From: Limnobacter sp046297615 | GTDB taxonomy: Bacteria > Pseudomonadota > Gammaproteobacteria > Burkholderiales > Burkholderiaceae_B | Assembly (NCBI RefSeq): GCF_046297615.1 | Contig: NZ_JBKBHM010000003.1 | Span: forward strand, 248,001 to 312,000 | Length of the DNA: 64,000 nt | Reading direction: 5' to 3' | Shown: positions 28,201 to 36,229 of the stretch, piece by piece | Layout: each line of letters starts with the position of its first letter | Position numbering within the stretch: the stretch's first letter is position 1 | Program-made: the position numbers and the translations under genes | Notes under the pieces: model-generated | What the model was told of the DNA's origin: nothing | Database searches by the model: none | Seen by the model: only the letters and a program-made list of their open reading frames with translations

Positions 28201-28327
28201 CGGTGGTGCGGGCCAGCTTGAAGTTCCGCGTCTCCGCCAACACTGGCGCAGGCGAGAACCCCAGGGCAGCCAGCCCCGAGCCTGTCAGCCCGGTAGCCGT
28301 CACCTTGAAGAAATCCCGACGGTTCAT
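25262..28327 (-). CDS. fdnG: Formate dehydrogenase-N alpha subunit, selenoprotein (in-frame TGA)
   Basis: The gene appears as two open frames split by TGA at 27746-27748, both in one reading frame. Around it the protein reads DNQARV-U-HAPTVASLAP, the known selenocysteine site of FdnG/FdoG, so the 1021-residue product is one polypeptide with Sec194. The N-terminus has a twin-arginine signal (MNRRDFFKVTATG), then the 4Fe-4S motif CPYCSVGCG...CPKGA. The C-terminal part binds bis-MGD with Mo or W. It oxidises periplasmic formate to CO2. ATG 28327 is preferred; a GTG six bases upstream is better spaced from AGGAG and may be used instead. fdnH and fdnI follow. Confidence 0.96.
27716..27735 (-). promoter_or_regulatory. 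SECIS hairpin for the fdnG UGA codon
   Basis: Ten bases after the UGA (27746-27748) the minus strand folds as CGG, a bulged U, GGCCA, loop GUC, UGGCU, CCG. The spacing, the single bulged U on the 5' side and G and U in the apical loop match what SelB recognises in E. coli fdhF and fdnG. This supports recoding of the UGA as selenocysteine. Confidence 0.88.
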
Positions 28328-28630
28328 TTCCACTTTGCTCACACTCCTCTTTTGTTTCTTTGACCGCAACAGAGAAGGAAGACCCTTCTTCAGCCTTTTG
28401 ATTGTGCGCAGACTGTCGTCAAGCCTCAATATGCGCTGCACAGCATATGGGCACTGCACAAAATTCACATCACCCACGCTTATTTCATTGTTTTCATAAG
28501 GTTACAAAACAAACCAGCAAACAACTGCACCAAACACGCCCCTCATGCAAGGGAAAACCCCGATCCGATTTCAACCGAACAGCCGCCCGCTGACGTATGC
28601 TCACAGGCGTTTGTATCCAAGCCAATTCCC
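28328..28630. promoter_or_regulatory. Divergent regulatory region fdnG / membrane protein
   Basis: About 300 bases without a gene. It holds an inverted repeat ATATGC-N8-GCATAT (28429-28448), directly followed on the minus strand by TTGACG (28422-28417), a possible -35 element for fdnG; no good -10 is visible 17 bases further on, so the promoter may need an activator bound at the repeat. The short frames here look non-coding. Confidence 0.4.
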
Positions 28631-29680
28631 ATGTCTCGCCCCCACACCACCTTGCTCACGCCCGTCAAAGCCTTGCCTCTGCCGGTGGGCCTTTGTTTGC
28701 TGTGCACACTGGGTGGGCTGGACTTGCAACATCTGCTGCTGGCCTGCGGTGCTGTCGGGTTGGTGCAGTTGTGGACAGGTAACCGGGTGGCACTTCAACC
28801 CCTGGGCCTGGTGGGCTTGGCTTTGGCCCTGTCGGCCTCGGCCCATGGGGCAGAACTCTCCGCCCCAACCCTTGCACTGGCGGCGCTGCTGACTGGCGCA
28901 CTGTGGCTGTTGCTGAAGGCCGTGACCCGGGCCAGGTCCACACCCGGCCTGCTGAGCAGTGATGTGCTTCAAGCCCTGCAACTGGGCCTTGGGCTGCTGA
29001 TGTTCTGGACTGGCGTTCAATGGATGGTCGACAGCCCCCTGTGGTCCACCCTGCTGTTTTTGACGGGCACTTGGGCAGCCACCCGATCGCCCGGCTTGCT
29101 GTGGCCAGCCCTGTTGGGGCTGGGGCTCCTGATGGGGCTGTGGGACACCCCCCAAGCCCTGGACTCGCTCATCCGCCTGCCCGGCCTGAACTGGGCACCC
29201 CCGGTGCTGGCTCTTCCTGCCATCAACCCCGATGACGTGGGCCTGGCCTTGAGCCTGGTGGCCCTGCCAGCCCTGCTGATGGGTTTGGGGCAAACAGCCG
29301 TTCAGCGCCCACTGAGCCCAGCCCTGTGGGTTTCGAATGTGACTGCCGGGCTGCTGGGCAGCCTGCCCACCGAGGCCAGCACTGCCCCGCCACGGCAAGA
29401 AGTCAGCACGTTGATGCGTTCGCTGATGCTGATTGCTGTGGGCCTGGTGGGCAGTGATTGGCTGGTGGGCGTGGCCATCACCCTGCCCGAGGCTGCCTTG
29501 GGCGTCATGCTGTGCTTCGGCGCCCTGCCCTTGATCAAAACCCACACCAACACCGTGCTGGGCAGCCACCGCCGCTGGACGCTGGTGTTTCTGGCCCTCT
29601 GTGCAGCCCTTCACATCGGCTTGGCCAGTGTGGTGGCGCTCTGGCTGTCGCATCCGCGCAGGCGCGGGCAGGCATCCTGA
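28631..29680 (+). CDS. Polytopic membrane protein, possible MOT1-type molybdate/sulfate transporter
   Basis: A 349-residue, very hydrophobic, Leu-rich protein with about ten predicted membrane segments and few charged residues. NPDDVGLALSLVALPALLMGLGQTAVQRPL and the final SHRRWTLVFLALCAALHIG are the more polar stretches. The layout suits the MOT1/SulP-related 'putative sulfate/molybdate transporter' family, and its position divergent from a molybdenum- or tungsten-dependent formate dehydrogenase fits metal supply. The family call is tentative. ATG 28631 is the first plausible start; no strong ribosome site is visible. Confidence 0.5.
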   Translation: MSRPHTTLLTPVKALPLPVGLCLLCTLGGLDLQHLLLACGAVGLVQLWTGNRVALQPLGLVGLALALSASAHGAELSAPTLALAALLTGALWLLLKAVTRARSTPGLLSSDVLQALQLGLGLLMFWTGVQWMVDSPLWSTLLFLTGTWAATRSPGLLWPALLGLGLLMGLWDTPQALDSLIRLPGLNWAPPVLALPAINPDDVGLALSLVALPALLMGLGQTAVQRPLSPALWVSNVTAGLLGSLPTEASTAPPRQEVSTLMRSLMLIAVGLVGSDWLVGVAITLPEAALGVMLCFGALPLIKTHTNTVLGSHRRWTLVFLALCAALHIGLASVVALWLSHPRRRGQAS

Positions 29681-29771
29681 AAAAAGCGGTCAAAAACGCC
29701 CGCATACAGTTCGACCAACGGGTTAACCAGTGCCGGATACTGACCGGAAGTGTTAACCCGTGGAAAATGTC

Positions 29772-31769
29772 ATGTTCACATTCGATTCCCTCTTGAACCG
29801 GGTCTCCCTGTCCAGAAAGTTTCTGGCCATCGGCCTGGCAACCACTGCACTGCTGTGCGGCTTGGGCTGGCAAAGCCTGTCGACCCTGCGCACCGTGCGC
29901 GCATCCACCCTGAACGAAATTGAAGGGGTGCGGGCGATTGAACAACTGACTGCCATCCTGGGCCAAGTTCAGCGCCATCGCGGCTTGAGCAACCGCTTGA
30001 AAGCGGGCGACTCCGCCGTCAAAGCCGAGCTCGACGCGACTGCAGCGCAAGTCAGCACCGGTTGGGCGAAATTCAACCAGACCCTGCCCGCTGCGTGGGC
30101 CGATGCGCGGGTGTTGAGTACCCAGCTGGAACAGGAATGGCACAGCCTGCAAGCCAGCCAAGGCAAACTCAATGCGCCTGACAACTTCGCCCAACACACG
30201 GCTTTGATCAACAACCTGATTCGCGCGGTGCGCCAAGTGTCTGACGACAGCGAACTGACTCTTGACCCGATTCTGCCCACCTACTACTTGATGAGTGTTG
30301 GGGACTTTGACCTGCCGCTGCTCAGTGAATCCATAGGGCAAATCCGTGGCCAGGTGTCTGCTGCACTCGCAGCGGGGCCATTGCCCACGGACGTGTTGAT
30401 GCAAGCCCGGACGAAGACCGGCGAGATCGAACAGACCATGAACAGCATCAACCTGAGCTACGAGAAAGTCAGCAAAGCGGGGATCCCCCTGAACGCAGAA
30501 ATTGCCCGGCACCGCGACCAATTGCAAGCATCGATCAACACCCTGCTGGTGACTCTGGGCACACTGACCAATGGCGGCACCATGGAGGCGGGCGCCTTCT
30601 TCCGACAGGCCACAGTTCCAATCACCGAAACCCATGAGCTGGCCCGCCTGAACGCCGAAACGCTGTTGACCCAACTGGAAAGCCGCAAAAGCGACTATGA
30701 CGCACAGATCGCCTCCGCCCTCGCGTCTGCTGGCGTCATGATGCTGATGCTGATCATCATGGGCAGCCTGATTGCCCGAAACATGCGCAACCGGGTGGCC
30801 CGCATTGTCGAGGCCACACGCCAACTGGCCAAAGGTGACCTGCGGGTGCATGATGTGGCCCCGGGCCAGGATGAAATTGGCCAGATCAGCGCGGCATTGA
30901 ATGAATTGGCCACAGCCCAAAAACAGTTTGCCGGCGGTTTGCAAACCAGTGCGGGCACACTTCGGCAGGCCTCGGAACAATTGAGCCTAGCCTCCAGTGA
31001 GGTGCGCAGCAGCGCAACCAATCAAGCCCACTCATCCAGTTCCGTCGCCGCCTCGGTGGAAGAAATGACGGTGTCCATCAGCCAGATTTCCGACAATGTG
31101 CGTGAAACCAAATCCATCTCCGAGCAAGTGGGCACCTCGGCACGTACCAGTCGCAAGGGCGTGCGCACGGTGGCCAGCAGCATGCGGGATGTGAATGAAT
31201 CCACCCTGCCCCTGTCCACCATGATCAGCGAACTGGCCAGCAGTGCCAACGCCATCAGTGAAATTGTTACCACCATTGACGCCATCGCCAGCCAAACCGA
31301 CCTGCTGGCCCTGAATGCGGCCATTGAAGCGGCCCGCGCCGGCGAAGAAGGCCGTGGCTTCTCGGTGGTGGCCGATGAAGTGCGCAAACTGGCCGAGCGC
31401 ACCGCCGGTTCTACAGCAGAAATCAGCACACTGATTTCCAGCGTGCAGGAGCGCGCCAACGCTGCGGTGGACATGGTGTCAGGCTGGAGCATGGCCTTGG
31501 GCATCGGCTTGAGCAGCGCCCAACAGGCGGAAGAACTGATGGATGGTATCGACCAGCAATCCACCCACACCATGCATGCGGTGGACGAGATCAACCGGTC
31601 CATCATGGAACAATCCTCAGCGTCTGGCCTGATTGCCCAGCAGGTGGAACTGATTGCCCGAATGACCGAAGAAAACCAGAGCGCCTGCGAACGGCTGGAC
31701 GCCCTAGTCCATGGCATTGATGAACTGGCCCGGCAGATGCAAGGCCAGGCACAGCGTTATGTGATGTGA
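29772..31769 (+). CDS. Methyl-accepting chemotaxis protein
   Basis: A 665-residue transducer. A first membrane helix (LAIGLATTALLCGLGW) is followed by an all-helical periplasmic domain of nearly 280 residues, a second membrane helix (AGVMMLMLIIMGSLIA), a HAMP domain (MRNRVARIVEATRQLAKGDL) and the signalling domain with the conserved hairpin tip (ALNAAIEAARAGEEGRGFSVV). It would signal to CheA/CheW; the ligand is unknown. No CheW-binding pentapeptide or CheR tether is obvious at the C-terminus. ATG 29772 has GGAAAA before it; an in-frame GTG at 29760 is also open. Confidence 0.92.
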   Translation: MFTFDSLLNRVSLSRKFLAIGLATTALLCGLGWQSLSTLRTVRASTLNEIEGVRAIEQLTAILGQVQRHRGLSNRLKAGDSAVKAELDATAAQVSTGWAKFNQTLPAAWADARVLSTQLEQEWHSLQASQGKLNAPDNFAQHTALINNLIRAVRQVSDDSELTLDPILPTYYLMSVGDFDLPLLSESIGQIRGQVSAALAAGPLPTDVLMQARTKTGEIEQTMNSINLSYEKVSKAGIPLNAEIARHRDQLQASINTLLVTLGTLTNGGTMEAGAFFRQATVPITETHELARLNAETLLTQLESRKSDYDAQIASALASAGVMMLMLIIMGSLIARNMRNRVARIVEATRQLAKGDLRVHDVAPGQDEIGQISAALNELATAQKQFAGGLQTSAGTLRQASEQLSLASSEVRSSATNQAHSSSSVAASVEEMTVSISQISDNVRETKSISEQVGTSARTSRKGVRTVASSMRDVNESTLPLSTMISELASSANAISEIVTTIDAIASQTDLLALNAAIEAARAGEEGRGFSVVADEVRKLAERTAGSTAEISTLISSVQERANAAVDMVSGWSMALGIGLSSAQQAEELMDGIDQQSTHTMHAVDEINRSIMEQSSASGLIAQQVELIARMTEENQSACERLDALVHGIDELARQMQGQAQRYVM

Positions 31770-31796
31770 ATCACCGCGCTGGCGCCTTCAAGGCCA

Positions 31797-32057
31797 TCAG
31801 GGTGCAATCACCCTTTTGGACACGGGCAGCCACCAGGTGAAACCAAACAGCAGGGTCATCACGACCATGCGGCCAGTGCCGACACCGGTGCTGGCCACTT
31901 TGGCTTTGGACAGGGGAATCTCCAGCGCATGCAACACCAGCAGCACAAGGCCCAGCGTCGTCAGCTTGGGCATACCCAGTGCGTCACCAAACGGCACCGC
32001 CAACCAAATCAGCACCAAACCAGCTTGCAACACGCGCCACAACAAAGGGTTATTCAT
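31797..32057 (-). CDS. DUF1145-family small membrane protein
   Basis: An 86-residue protein with three hydrophobic segments and the DUF1145 (YhhL-like) pattern: WRVLQAGLVLIWLAVPF, TTLGLVLLVLHALEIPL, then a short polar loop and MTLLFGFTWWLPV. The function of the family is unknown. It converges on the chemoreceptor gene and diverges from the FKBP gene. Confidence 0.7.
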   Translation of the reverse strand: MNNPLLWRVLQAGLVLIWLAVPFGDALGMPKLTTLGLVLLVLHALEIPLSKAKVASTGVGTGRMVVMTLLFGFTWWLPVSKRVIAP

Positions 32058-32110
32058 TCAGGTGTCTCCATTCTTCGGGTTTTGAGGTGAGATGTTTATA
32101 CCATGACCAC

Positions 32111-32199
32111 TTAACCGGCTTGTACGCCCGGCCCTCAGAGCCTGCTCAATCCGCGGGAAAACCCACCCACACCCCGAATTGACACACCCAGCCGGTTAA
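32111..32199. repeat. Spaced 10-bp inverted repeat TTAACCGGCT / AGCCGGTTAA
   Basis: Exact 10-bp arms at 32111-32120 and 32190-32199 with 69 bases between lie in the DUF1145/FKBP divergent region. A TTGACA (32179-32184) lies just before the second arm. Two half-sites for a looping regulator or a folded leader are possible; no function is known. Confidence 0.4.
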
Positions 32200-32239
32200 G
32201 ATGTGGCTTTGACAACCACCACTTGGGCAGCCCTGCACC

Positions 32240-32581
32240 ATGAGCGACACTTTGACTCTGCCTTCCGGCGTAAAAATCACCTTCACCCAACGCGGCACCG
32301 GCACTGAAAAACCTGTGCCCAGTTCGATTGTGACTGTTCACTATGAAGGCACGTTTCTGGATGGCACCGTGTTCGACAGCTCCTTTCAACGCGGCGAAAC
32401 CATTTCCTTTCCGCTGAACCGGGTCATCTCGGCCTGGACGCAAGCCCTGTGCGAAATGGTGGTCGGTGACCGTGCGACCATCTTCTGCCCAGCCGACACC
32501 GCCTATGGCGCGCGTGGTGCAGGCCCGATCCCGCCCAACACCGATTTGGTCTTTGACGTGGAACTGTTCTCCTTCCGCTGA
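32240..32581 (+). CDS. FKBP-type peptidyl-prolyl isomerase
   Basis: A 113-residue single FKBP domain: VTVHYEGTFLDGTVFDSSFQRGE, then FPLNRVISAWTQALCEMVVGDRATIFCPADTAYG and the final NTDLVFDVELFSF. It lacks signal peptide and chaperone insert, so it is a small cytoplasmic prolyl isomerase of the FkpA/SlyD fold family. The usual V-I-x-G-W-x-x-x-L motif reads VISAWTQAL with Gly to Ala. It precedes the antiporter gene by 65 bases. Confidence 0.92.
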   Translation: MSDTLTLPSGVKITFTQRGTGTEKPVPSSIVTVHYEGTFLDGTVFDSSFQRGETISFPLNRVISAWTQALCEMVVGDRATIFCPADTAYGARGAGPIPPNTDLVFDVELFSFR

Positions 32582-32646
32582 ATCCAACGGCTCCCGGGGC
32601 ATCAGGCCCCGACCATTGTTCAACTGCCCCGGAGCTACAGCCCTTC

Positions 32647-33867
32647 ATGTCCCTGCTCACCAGCCTGCTAGTCCTGATTGTGGTTGCCCGGCTCTTTGGC
32701 CGGCTGTTCGCCCGGTACAACCAACCGGAACTGATCGGTGAAATTCTGGCCGGTATCCTGCTGGGCCCAGCCATTCTTGGGTTGATCGAACCCAACAAAT
32801 CGCTGGCCGCCGTCACCGAGCTGGCAGTTTTTTTGATCATTCTGAGCGCCGGCCTCGAAATGCGGTTCTCCGACATTTACGACGCCATGAAAGGCCGTGG
32901 GCTGGCCTTGGCCGCCATCAGCTTTTTCGTGCCTTTCGGCGGCGGTGTGTTGGTGGCGTGGGCCTATGACCTGGATATCATGCGCACCATCTTTCTGGGC
33001 CTGTGTATCTCCATCACCGCATTGCCCGTTGCGGTCAAACTGCTGGACAGCCTGGGCATACTCCACACACCGATTGCCAGCTTTTCCCTGGCCACCGCAG
33101 TGGTCAATGATGTGGCCGCGCTGTTCATTCTAGGCATCGTACTCAACCTGCCCACCCAAATGAACCTGAGCGACGCCCTGAGCACCGTCGGGGTGGCCTC
33201 GGTGAAACTGTTGGTATTTGCCCTGCTGGTGCTGTCTCTGAATTGGTTGCTCAAGTGGCTGGACCAGAAACAGGTGAACATTCGGGCCCTGCCCGAGCGG
33301 ATGATCCAGCTCTTCGGCCCCGAGGCGCTTTTCGGGATTGTGGTGGTCTTTGTGCTGGTGTTTGGCACCGTCAGCGAGGCTTTGGGCTTCCACTTTGTCA
33401 TCGGTGCTTTTTTTGGAGCCCTGTTTCTGGACCGCAGCCACTTTCAGGCCTCCCGCTACACCGACCTGCAAAACACCTTGAACTCGGTCACCAACGGCTT
33501 TCTGGCCCCGGTATTTTTTGCATTTCTGGGCCTGGAATTCAAACCGATTGCGCTCGATGAACTCGACTTCCCCACCGTGGTGATTCTGGTGTCGATTTTC
33601 ACCAAACTGCTGGCTGGCTGGTGGGGGGGGCACGTGGTGGGCATGGGCCGCCGCGAAGCCATCGGGCTGGGCTGCGTGCTTAATGGGCGCGGCGTGATGG
33701 AACTGGTGGTCGCGGGCATTGCCTACCAAAAGGGCTTCATCGGGCCCACCATGTTCTCAACCCTTGTGCTGATGGGTATTCTCACCACCTTCCTCACACC
33801 CATCCTGTTCAAACAAACCTTCCGTGGCCAGGCGCTGGCCGACTACAGCGCGCGCCACCTGCGGTAA
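32647..33867 (+). CDS. CPA2-type cation:proton antiporter (KefB-like membrane domain)
   Basis: A 406-residue protein of about twelve membrane helices with the Na+/H+ exchanger domain: PELIGEILAGILLGPAILGL, ELAVFLIILSAGLEMRF, SFSLATAVVNDVAALFIL (V-N-D transport site) and GCVLNGRGVMELVVAGIA. Unlike KefB/KefC it has no C-terminal RCK/TrkA-N domain, so it is a bare transporter. It probably exchanges K+ or Na+ for H+. The sensor kinase gene follows after 4 bases, which suggests co-transcription and a link to potassium control. Confidence 0.9.
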   Translation: MSLLTSLLVLIVVARLFGRLFARYNQPELIGEILAGILLGPAILGLIEPNKSLAAVTELAVFLIILSAGLEMRFSDIYDAMKGRGLALAAISFFVPFGGGVLVAWAYDLDIMRTIFLGLCISITALPVAVKLLDSLGILHTPIASFSLATAVVNDVAALFILGIVLNLPTQMNLSDALSTVGVASVKLLVFALLVLSLNWLLKWLDQKQVNIRALPERMIQLFGPEALFGIVVVFVLVFGTVSEALGFHFVIGAFFGALFLDRSHFQASRYTDLQNTLNSVTNGFLAPVFFAFLGLEFKPIALDELDFPTVVILVSIFTKLLAGWWGGHVVGMGRREAIGLGCVLNGRGVMELVVAGIAYQKGFIGPTMFSTLVLMGILTTFLTPILFKQTFRGQALADYSARHLR

Positions 33868-33871
33868 ATCC

Positions 33872-35422
33872 ATGCGTTTGCCCCGCCCCACTCAACGACG
33901 CACAGGCTTTCTTCACCTGCCCGAGTCGCTTGCGTGGGGGTTTGTGGTGTGGGCACTCACCCTGGTGTTCATTCAACTGATTCTGCCCCGTGTGGACTTT
34001 CGCGATTTCACCGGGCTGGTGGTGCTGGCCAGTTGCATAGCCAGCCTGCGGCTGTCCGTGGCATCCACCTTGGTCATCACCTCGGGCGGCATTGTCCTGT
34101 TCAACTATCTGTTTATTCCACCCCGGTTTGACTTGGACATTTACCACAAACAAGACATGGTGATGTTGGGCACCGTGTTTGCCACCAGCCTCTTGACCAG
34201 CGTGCTGACCTCGCGCCTGCGGGTGGCCATGAATGAAGAACGGGAATCGGCCCAGCGCAGTGAAGCCCAGATTTATCTGACCGCCCAACTGGCCAACACC
34301 AGCGACCCGGCCAAGAAGTCACAGCTCCTGCTGGACAGGCTGCGCGACGAGGGGCTGAATGCATCAGCCATGGTAACCCCGCACTGGCCTGTGAAAGACA
34401 TCCGCAAACCTGGCCTGATTTGGGTGGGCAAAGCCTCGCCCCCCGAGCGCCGGGCCATGCTGGCCAGTGTGAACGAACTGACAGAGCGGGGCTCACTGTC
34501 TGGCCGCGACAATCAGCTGGAGCAACACGTGCTACCCCTGACCTCGGGCGGGCGCAGTTGGGGCAGCGTGCTGATCCGTACAGCCAGAGACGACGCCAAT
34601 GCCAATCCGCCAATGCCCCTGAAGCTCATTCGAACCCTGTGCGCGACCTTGGCTGGCGATCTGGAAAGAACTTATTTCCAGCAGCAGGTGAACGACCTGG
34701 ACAGGGCCAGGCACAACCAAGCCCTGCGCAGCACGCTATTGACCTCAGTCGCACACGACTTTCGGACCCCGATTGCAGCCATGCTGACCACCGTGGACAA
34801 CCTGCGCAGCGCCGATTCGCCCAGCACCGCGCAGATCCAGACCAGTTGCCAACAACTGGGCGATGAACTGCGCCGACTGCAGGTGATTACCACCAACACC
34901 TTGCAACTGGCTCGGCTTGAACACCTGGACCACCGCCTGCCCACCGAATGGGAGAACCTGCAGGAAATTGCCATGCAGGCACGAGATACACTGGCCAGCC
35001 ATCACCCCCACGCACGTCTTCAGTTGGACCTTGGGCCTGAACCTGCGCTGGTGCAATGCAACGCCACACTGGTACAACAGGCCCTGTTCAACCTGCTGGA
35101 CAACGCGGCGCGTCATTGCCCTGCGGGCACCCCCATCACGCTCACCATAGCGTCCGGCGCGTCCGAATTCCAGCTTGAAGTGGCGGACTTGGGGCCCGGC
35201 ATGGCCGCAGCCGACAGGGCCATGGCGTTCGAGCCTTTCAAGCGTGGGCCAGAACAGGACAGCCGACCGGGTTTCGGCCTGGGACTGGCCCTGTGCAAAG
35301 CGGTTTCACTGGCCCATGCAGGCAGCCAACTTGAGTTGAAAGCCAACCATCCACAGGGACTGCGCGCCGTCTGGGCGTGGCCCAGAACCCCCATGCCGCC
35401 TGCGCCCGACCTCCATGAGTGA
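33872..35422 (+). CDS. KdpD-like sensor histidine kinase lacking the N-terminal KdpD domain
   Basis: A 516-residue kinase. The N-terminus has three to four membrane helices of the DUF4118/KdpD transmembrane type (WGFVVWALTLVFIQLILPR; SGGIVLFNYLFIPPRFD). A GAF-like region follows, then HisKA with the phosphorylated His in SVAHDFRTPIAAM and an ATPase domain (FNLLDNAARHCPAG; DLGPGMAAAD; GFGLGLALCKA). Compared with KdpD it lacks the Walker-type KdpD domain and the Usp domain. Its 3' end overlaps the response regulator gene by 8 bases. Start 33872 is the first ATG after the antiporter stop. Confidence 0.9.
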   Translation: MRLPRPTQRRTGFLHLPESLAWGFVVWALTLVFIQLILPRVDFRDFTGLVVLASCIASLRLSVASTLVITSGGIVLFNYLFIPPRFDLDIYHKQDMVMLGTVFATSLLTSVLTSRLRVAMNEERESAQRSEAQIYLTAQLANTSDPAKKSQLLLDRLRDEGLNASAMVTPHWPVKDIRKPGLIWVGKASPPERRAMLASVNELTERGSLSGRDNQLEQHVLPLTSGGRSWGSVLIRTARDDANANPPMPLKLIRTLCATLAGDLERTYFQQQVNDLDRARHNQALRSTLLTSVAHDFRTPIAAMLTTVDNLRSADSPSTAQIQTSCQQLGDELRRLQVITTNTLQLARLEHLDHRLPTEWENLQEIAMQARDTLASHHPHARLQLDLGPEPALVQCNATLVQQALFNLLDNAARHCPAGTPITLTIASGASEFQLEVADLGPGMAAADRAMAFEPFKRGPEQDSRPGFGLGLALCKAVSLAHAGSQLELKANHPQGLRAVWAWPRTPMPPAPDLHE

Positions 35423-36131
35423 ACCGGCCTGCCACATTCTGCTGGTTGAAGACGACCCGCACCTGCAGCGGGCGTTGGACACAGCCCTGCGCGGCGTCCA
35501 GTACCTGACCACCGTGTGCGACAACGTGGTCTCAGCCCTGCAACGGCTGGGGCGCCCCGACGACACCCCCATTGACCTGGTGCTTCTTGACCTCGGGCTT
35601 CAGGATGGCGATGGCAGCGCGGTGCTGGACTGGCTGCAACAGAACAACCCCGCCATGCCCGTCATGGTGCTGTCCGCCCAATTCGACGAAGCCCGAAAAA
35701 TACGTCTGCTGGACCAAGGCGCCCGCGACTACCTTGTCAAACCCTTTGGTACGGCAGAGCTGCTGGCGCGGATCCGCATACAACTGCGGCTCAAACCGGT
35801 GCAAGTGGAACACCCACTACAGCCCAGTGGCCGGTACAGCGTGGCTGGTCTTGATCTGGATGAATCGCGTCACCAAGTCAGCCGTGACGGACACACCGTG
35901 CACCTCACCCCCAAAGAGTTCAAGCTTCTGGCCTTGCTGGCGAGCAAACCGGGGCAAGTGTGGACCCACAGCCAACTGCTCAGCGCCGTGTGGGGTCCAG
36001 ACCACATCAATGACGTGCATTATCTGCGGCTGTACATGGCTCAATTGCGGGGCAAACTTGAGGACAACCCCACCGAACCACGCTGGATACACACAGAACT
36101 GGGTGTGGGCTATCGAATAGCCGCTGACTGA
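35415..36131 (+). CDS. KdpE-like OmpR-family response regulator
   Basis: A 238-residue regulator with a receiver domain (LLVEDDPHLQ acidic pair, phospho-Asp in VLLDLGLQDGD, Lys in YLVKPFG) and an OmpR/PhoB winged-helix domain (HLTPKEFKLLALLASKPGQVW, DVHYLRLYMAQLRGKLE, GVGYRIA). It pairs with the overlapping kinase gene. The terminator and the repeats in front of kup follow directly, so kup is a plausible target. It is a paralogue of the KdpE encoded 4 kb further on. Confidence 0.93.
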   Translation: MSEPACHILLVEDDPHLQRALDTALRGVQYLTTVCDNVVSALQRLGRPDDTPIDLVLLDLGLQDGDGSAVLDWLQQNNPAMPVMVLSAQFDEARKIRLLDQGARDYLVKPFGTAELLARIRIQLRLKPVQVEHPLQPSGRYSVAGLDLDESRHQVSRDGHTVHLTPKEFKLLALLASKPGQVWTHSQLLSAVWGPDHINDVHYLRLYMAQLRGKLEDNPTEPRWIHTELGVGYRIAAD

Positions 36132-36138
36132 CCCATCC

Positions 36139-36159
36139 GGCCTGACCAAGGCCTTTTTT
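36139..36159 (+). terminator. Rho-independent terminator after the KdpDE-like pair
   Basis: GGCCT (36139-36143), loop GACCA, AGGCC (36149-36153), then six T. It lies 8 bases after the response regulator stop. The stem is only 5 bp but GC rich and has a clear T run. Confidence 0.65.
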
Positions 36160-36161
36160 CA

Positions 36162-36183
36162 ATCCTTATGCGATCCTTATGCG
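36162..36183 (+). promoter_or_regulatory. Two tandem 11-bp repeats ATCCTTATGCG before kup (candidate KdpE-type box)
   Basis: Two exact 11-bp copies abut at 36162-36172 and 36173-36183. OmpR/PhoB/KdpE-type regulators bind direct repeats one helical turn (about 11 bp) apart; E. coli KdpE binds TTTATAC-N4-TTTACAC, and here CTTATGC-N4-CTTATGC has the same layout and direction. It lies 46 bases before the preferred kup start. Confidence 0.55.
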
Positions 36184-36229
36184 CTGCAATGCACCATTGC
36201 GGCGACTCCACTTCCGGCCCCCTGCCGCC

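Noticed and set aside
25130..28363. Very long plus-strand open frame (about 1077 codons) opposite fdnG and fdnH
   Set aside because: It is a shadow of the GC-rich fdn genes: no recognisable motifs, His/Gln/Val-rich composition, and it runs antisense through two well-identified proteins.
28517..28532. Sigma-54 promoter-like sequence upstream of fdnG
   Set aside because: The GG and GC elements are one base too far apart and the -24 box is poor.
32597..32611. Terminator between FKBP and antiporter genes (GGGGC/GCCCC)
   Set aside because: The stem is only 5 bp and no T run follows.
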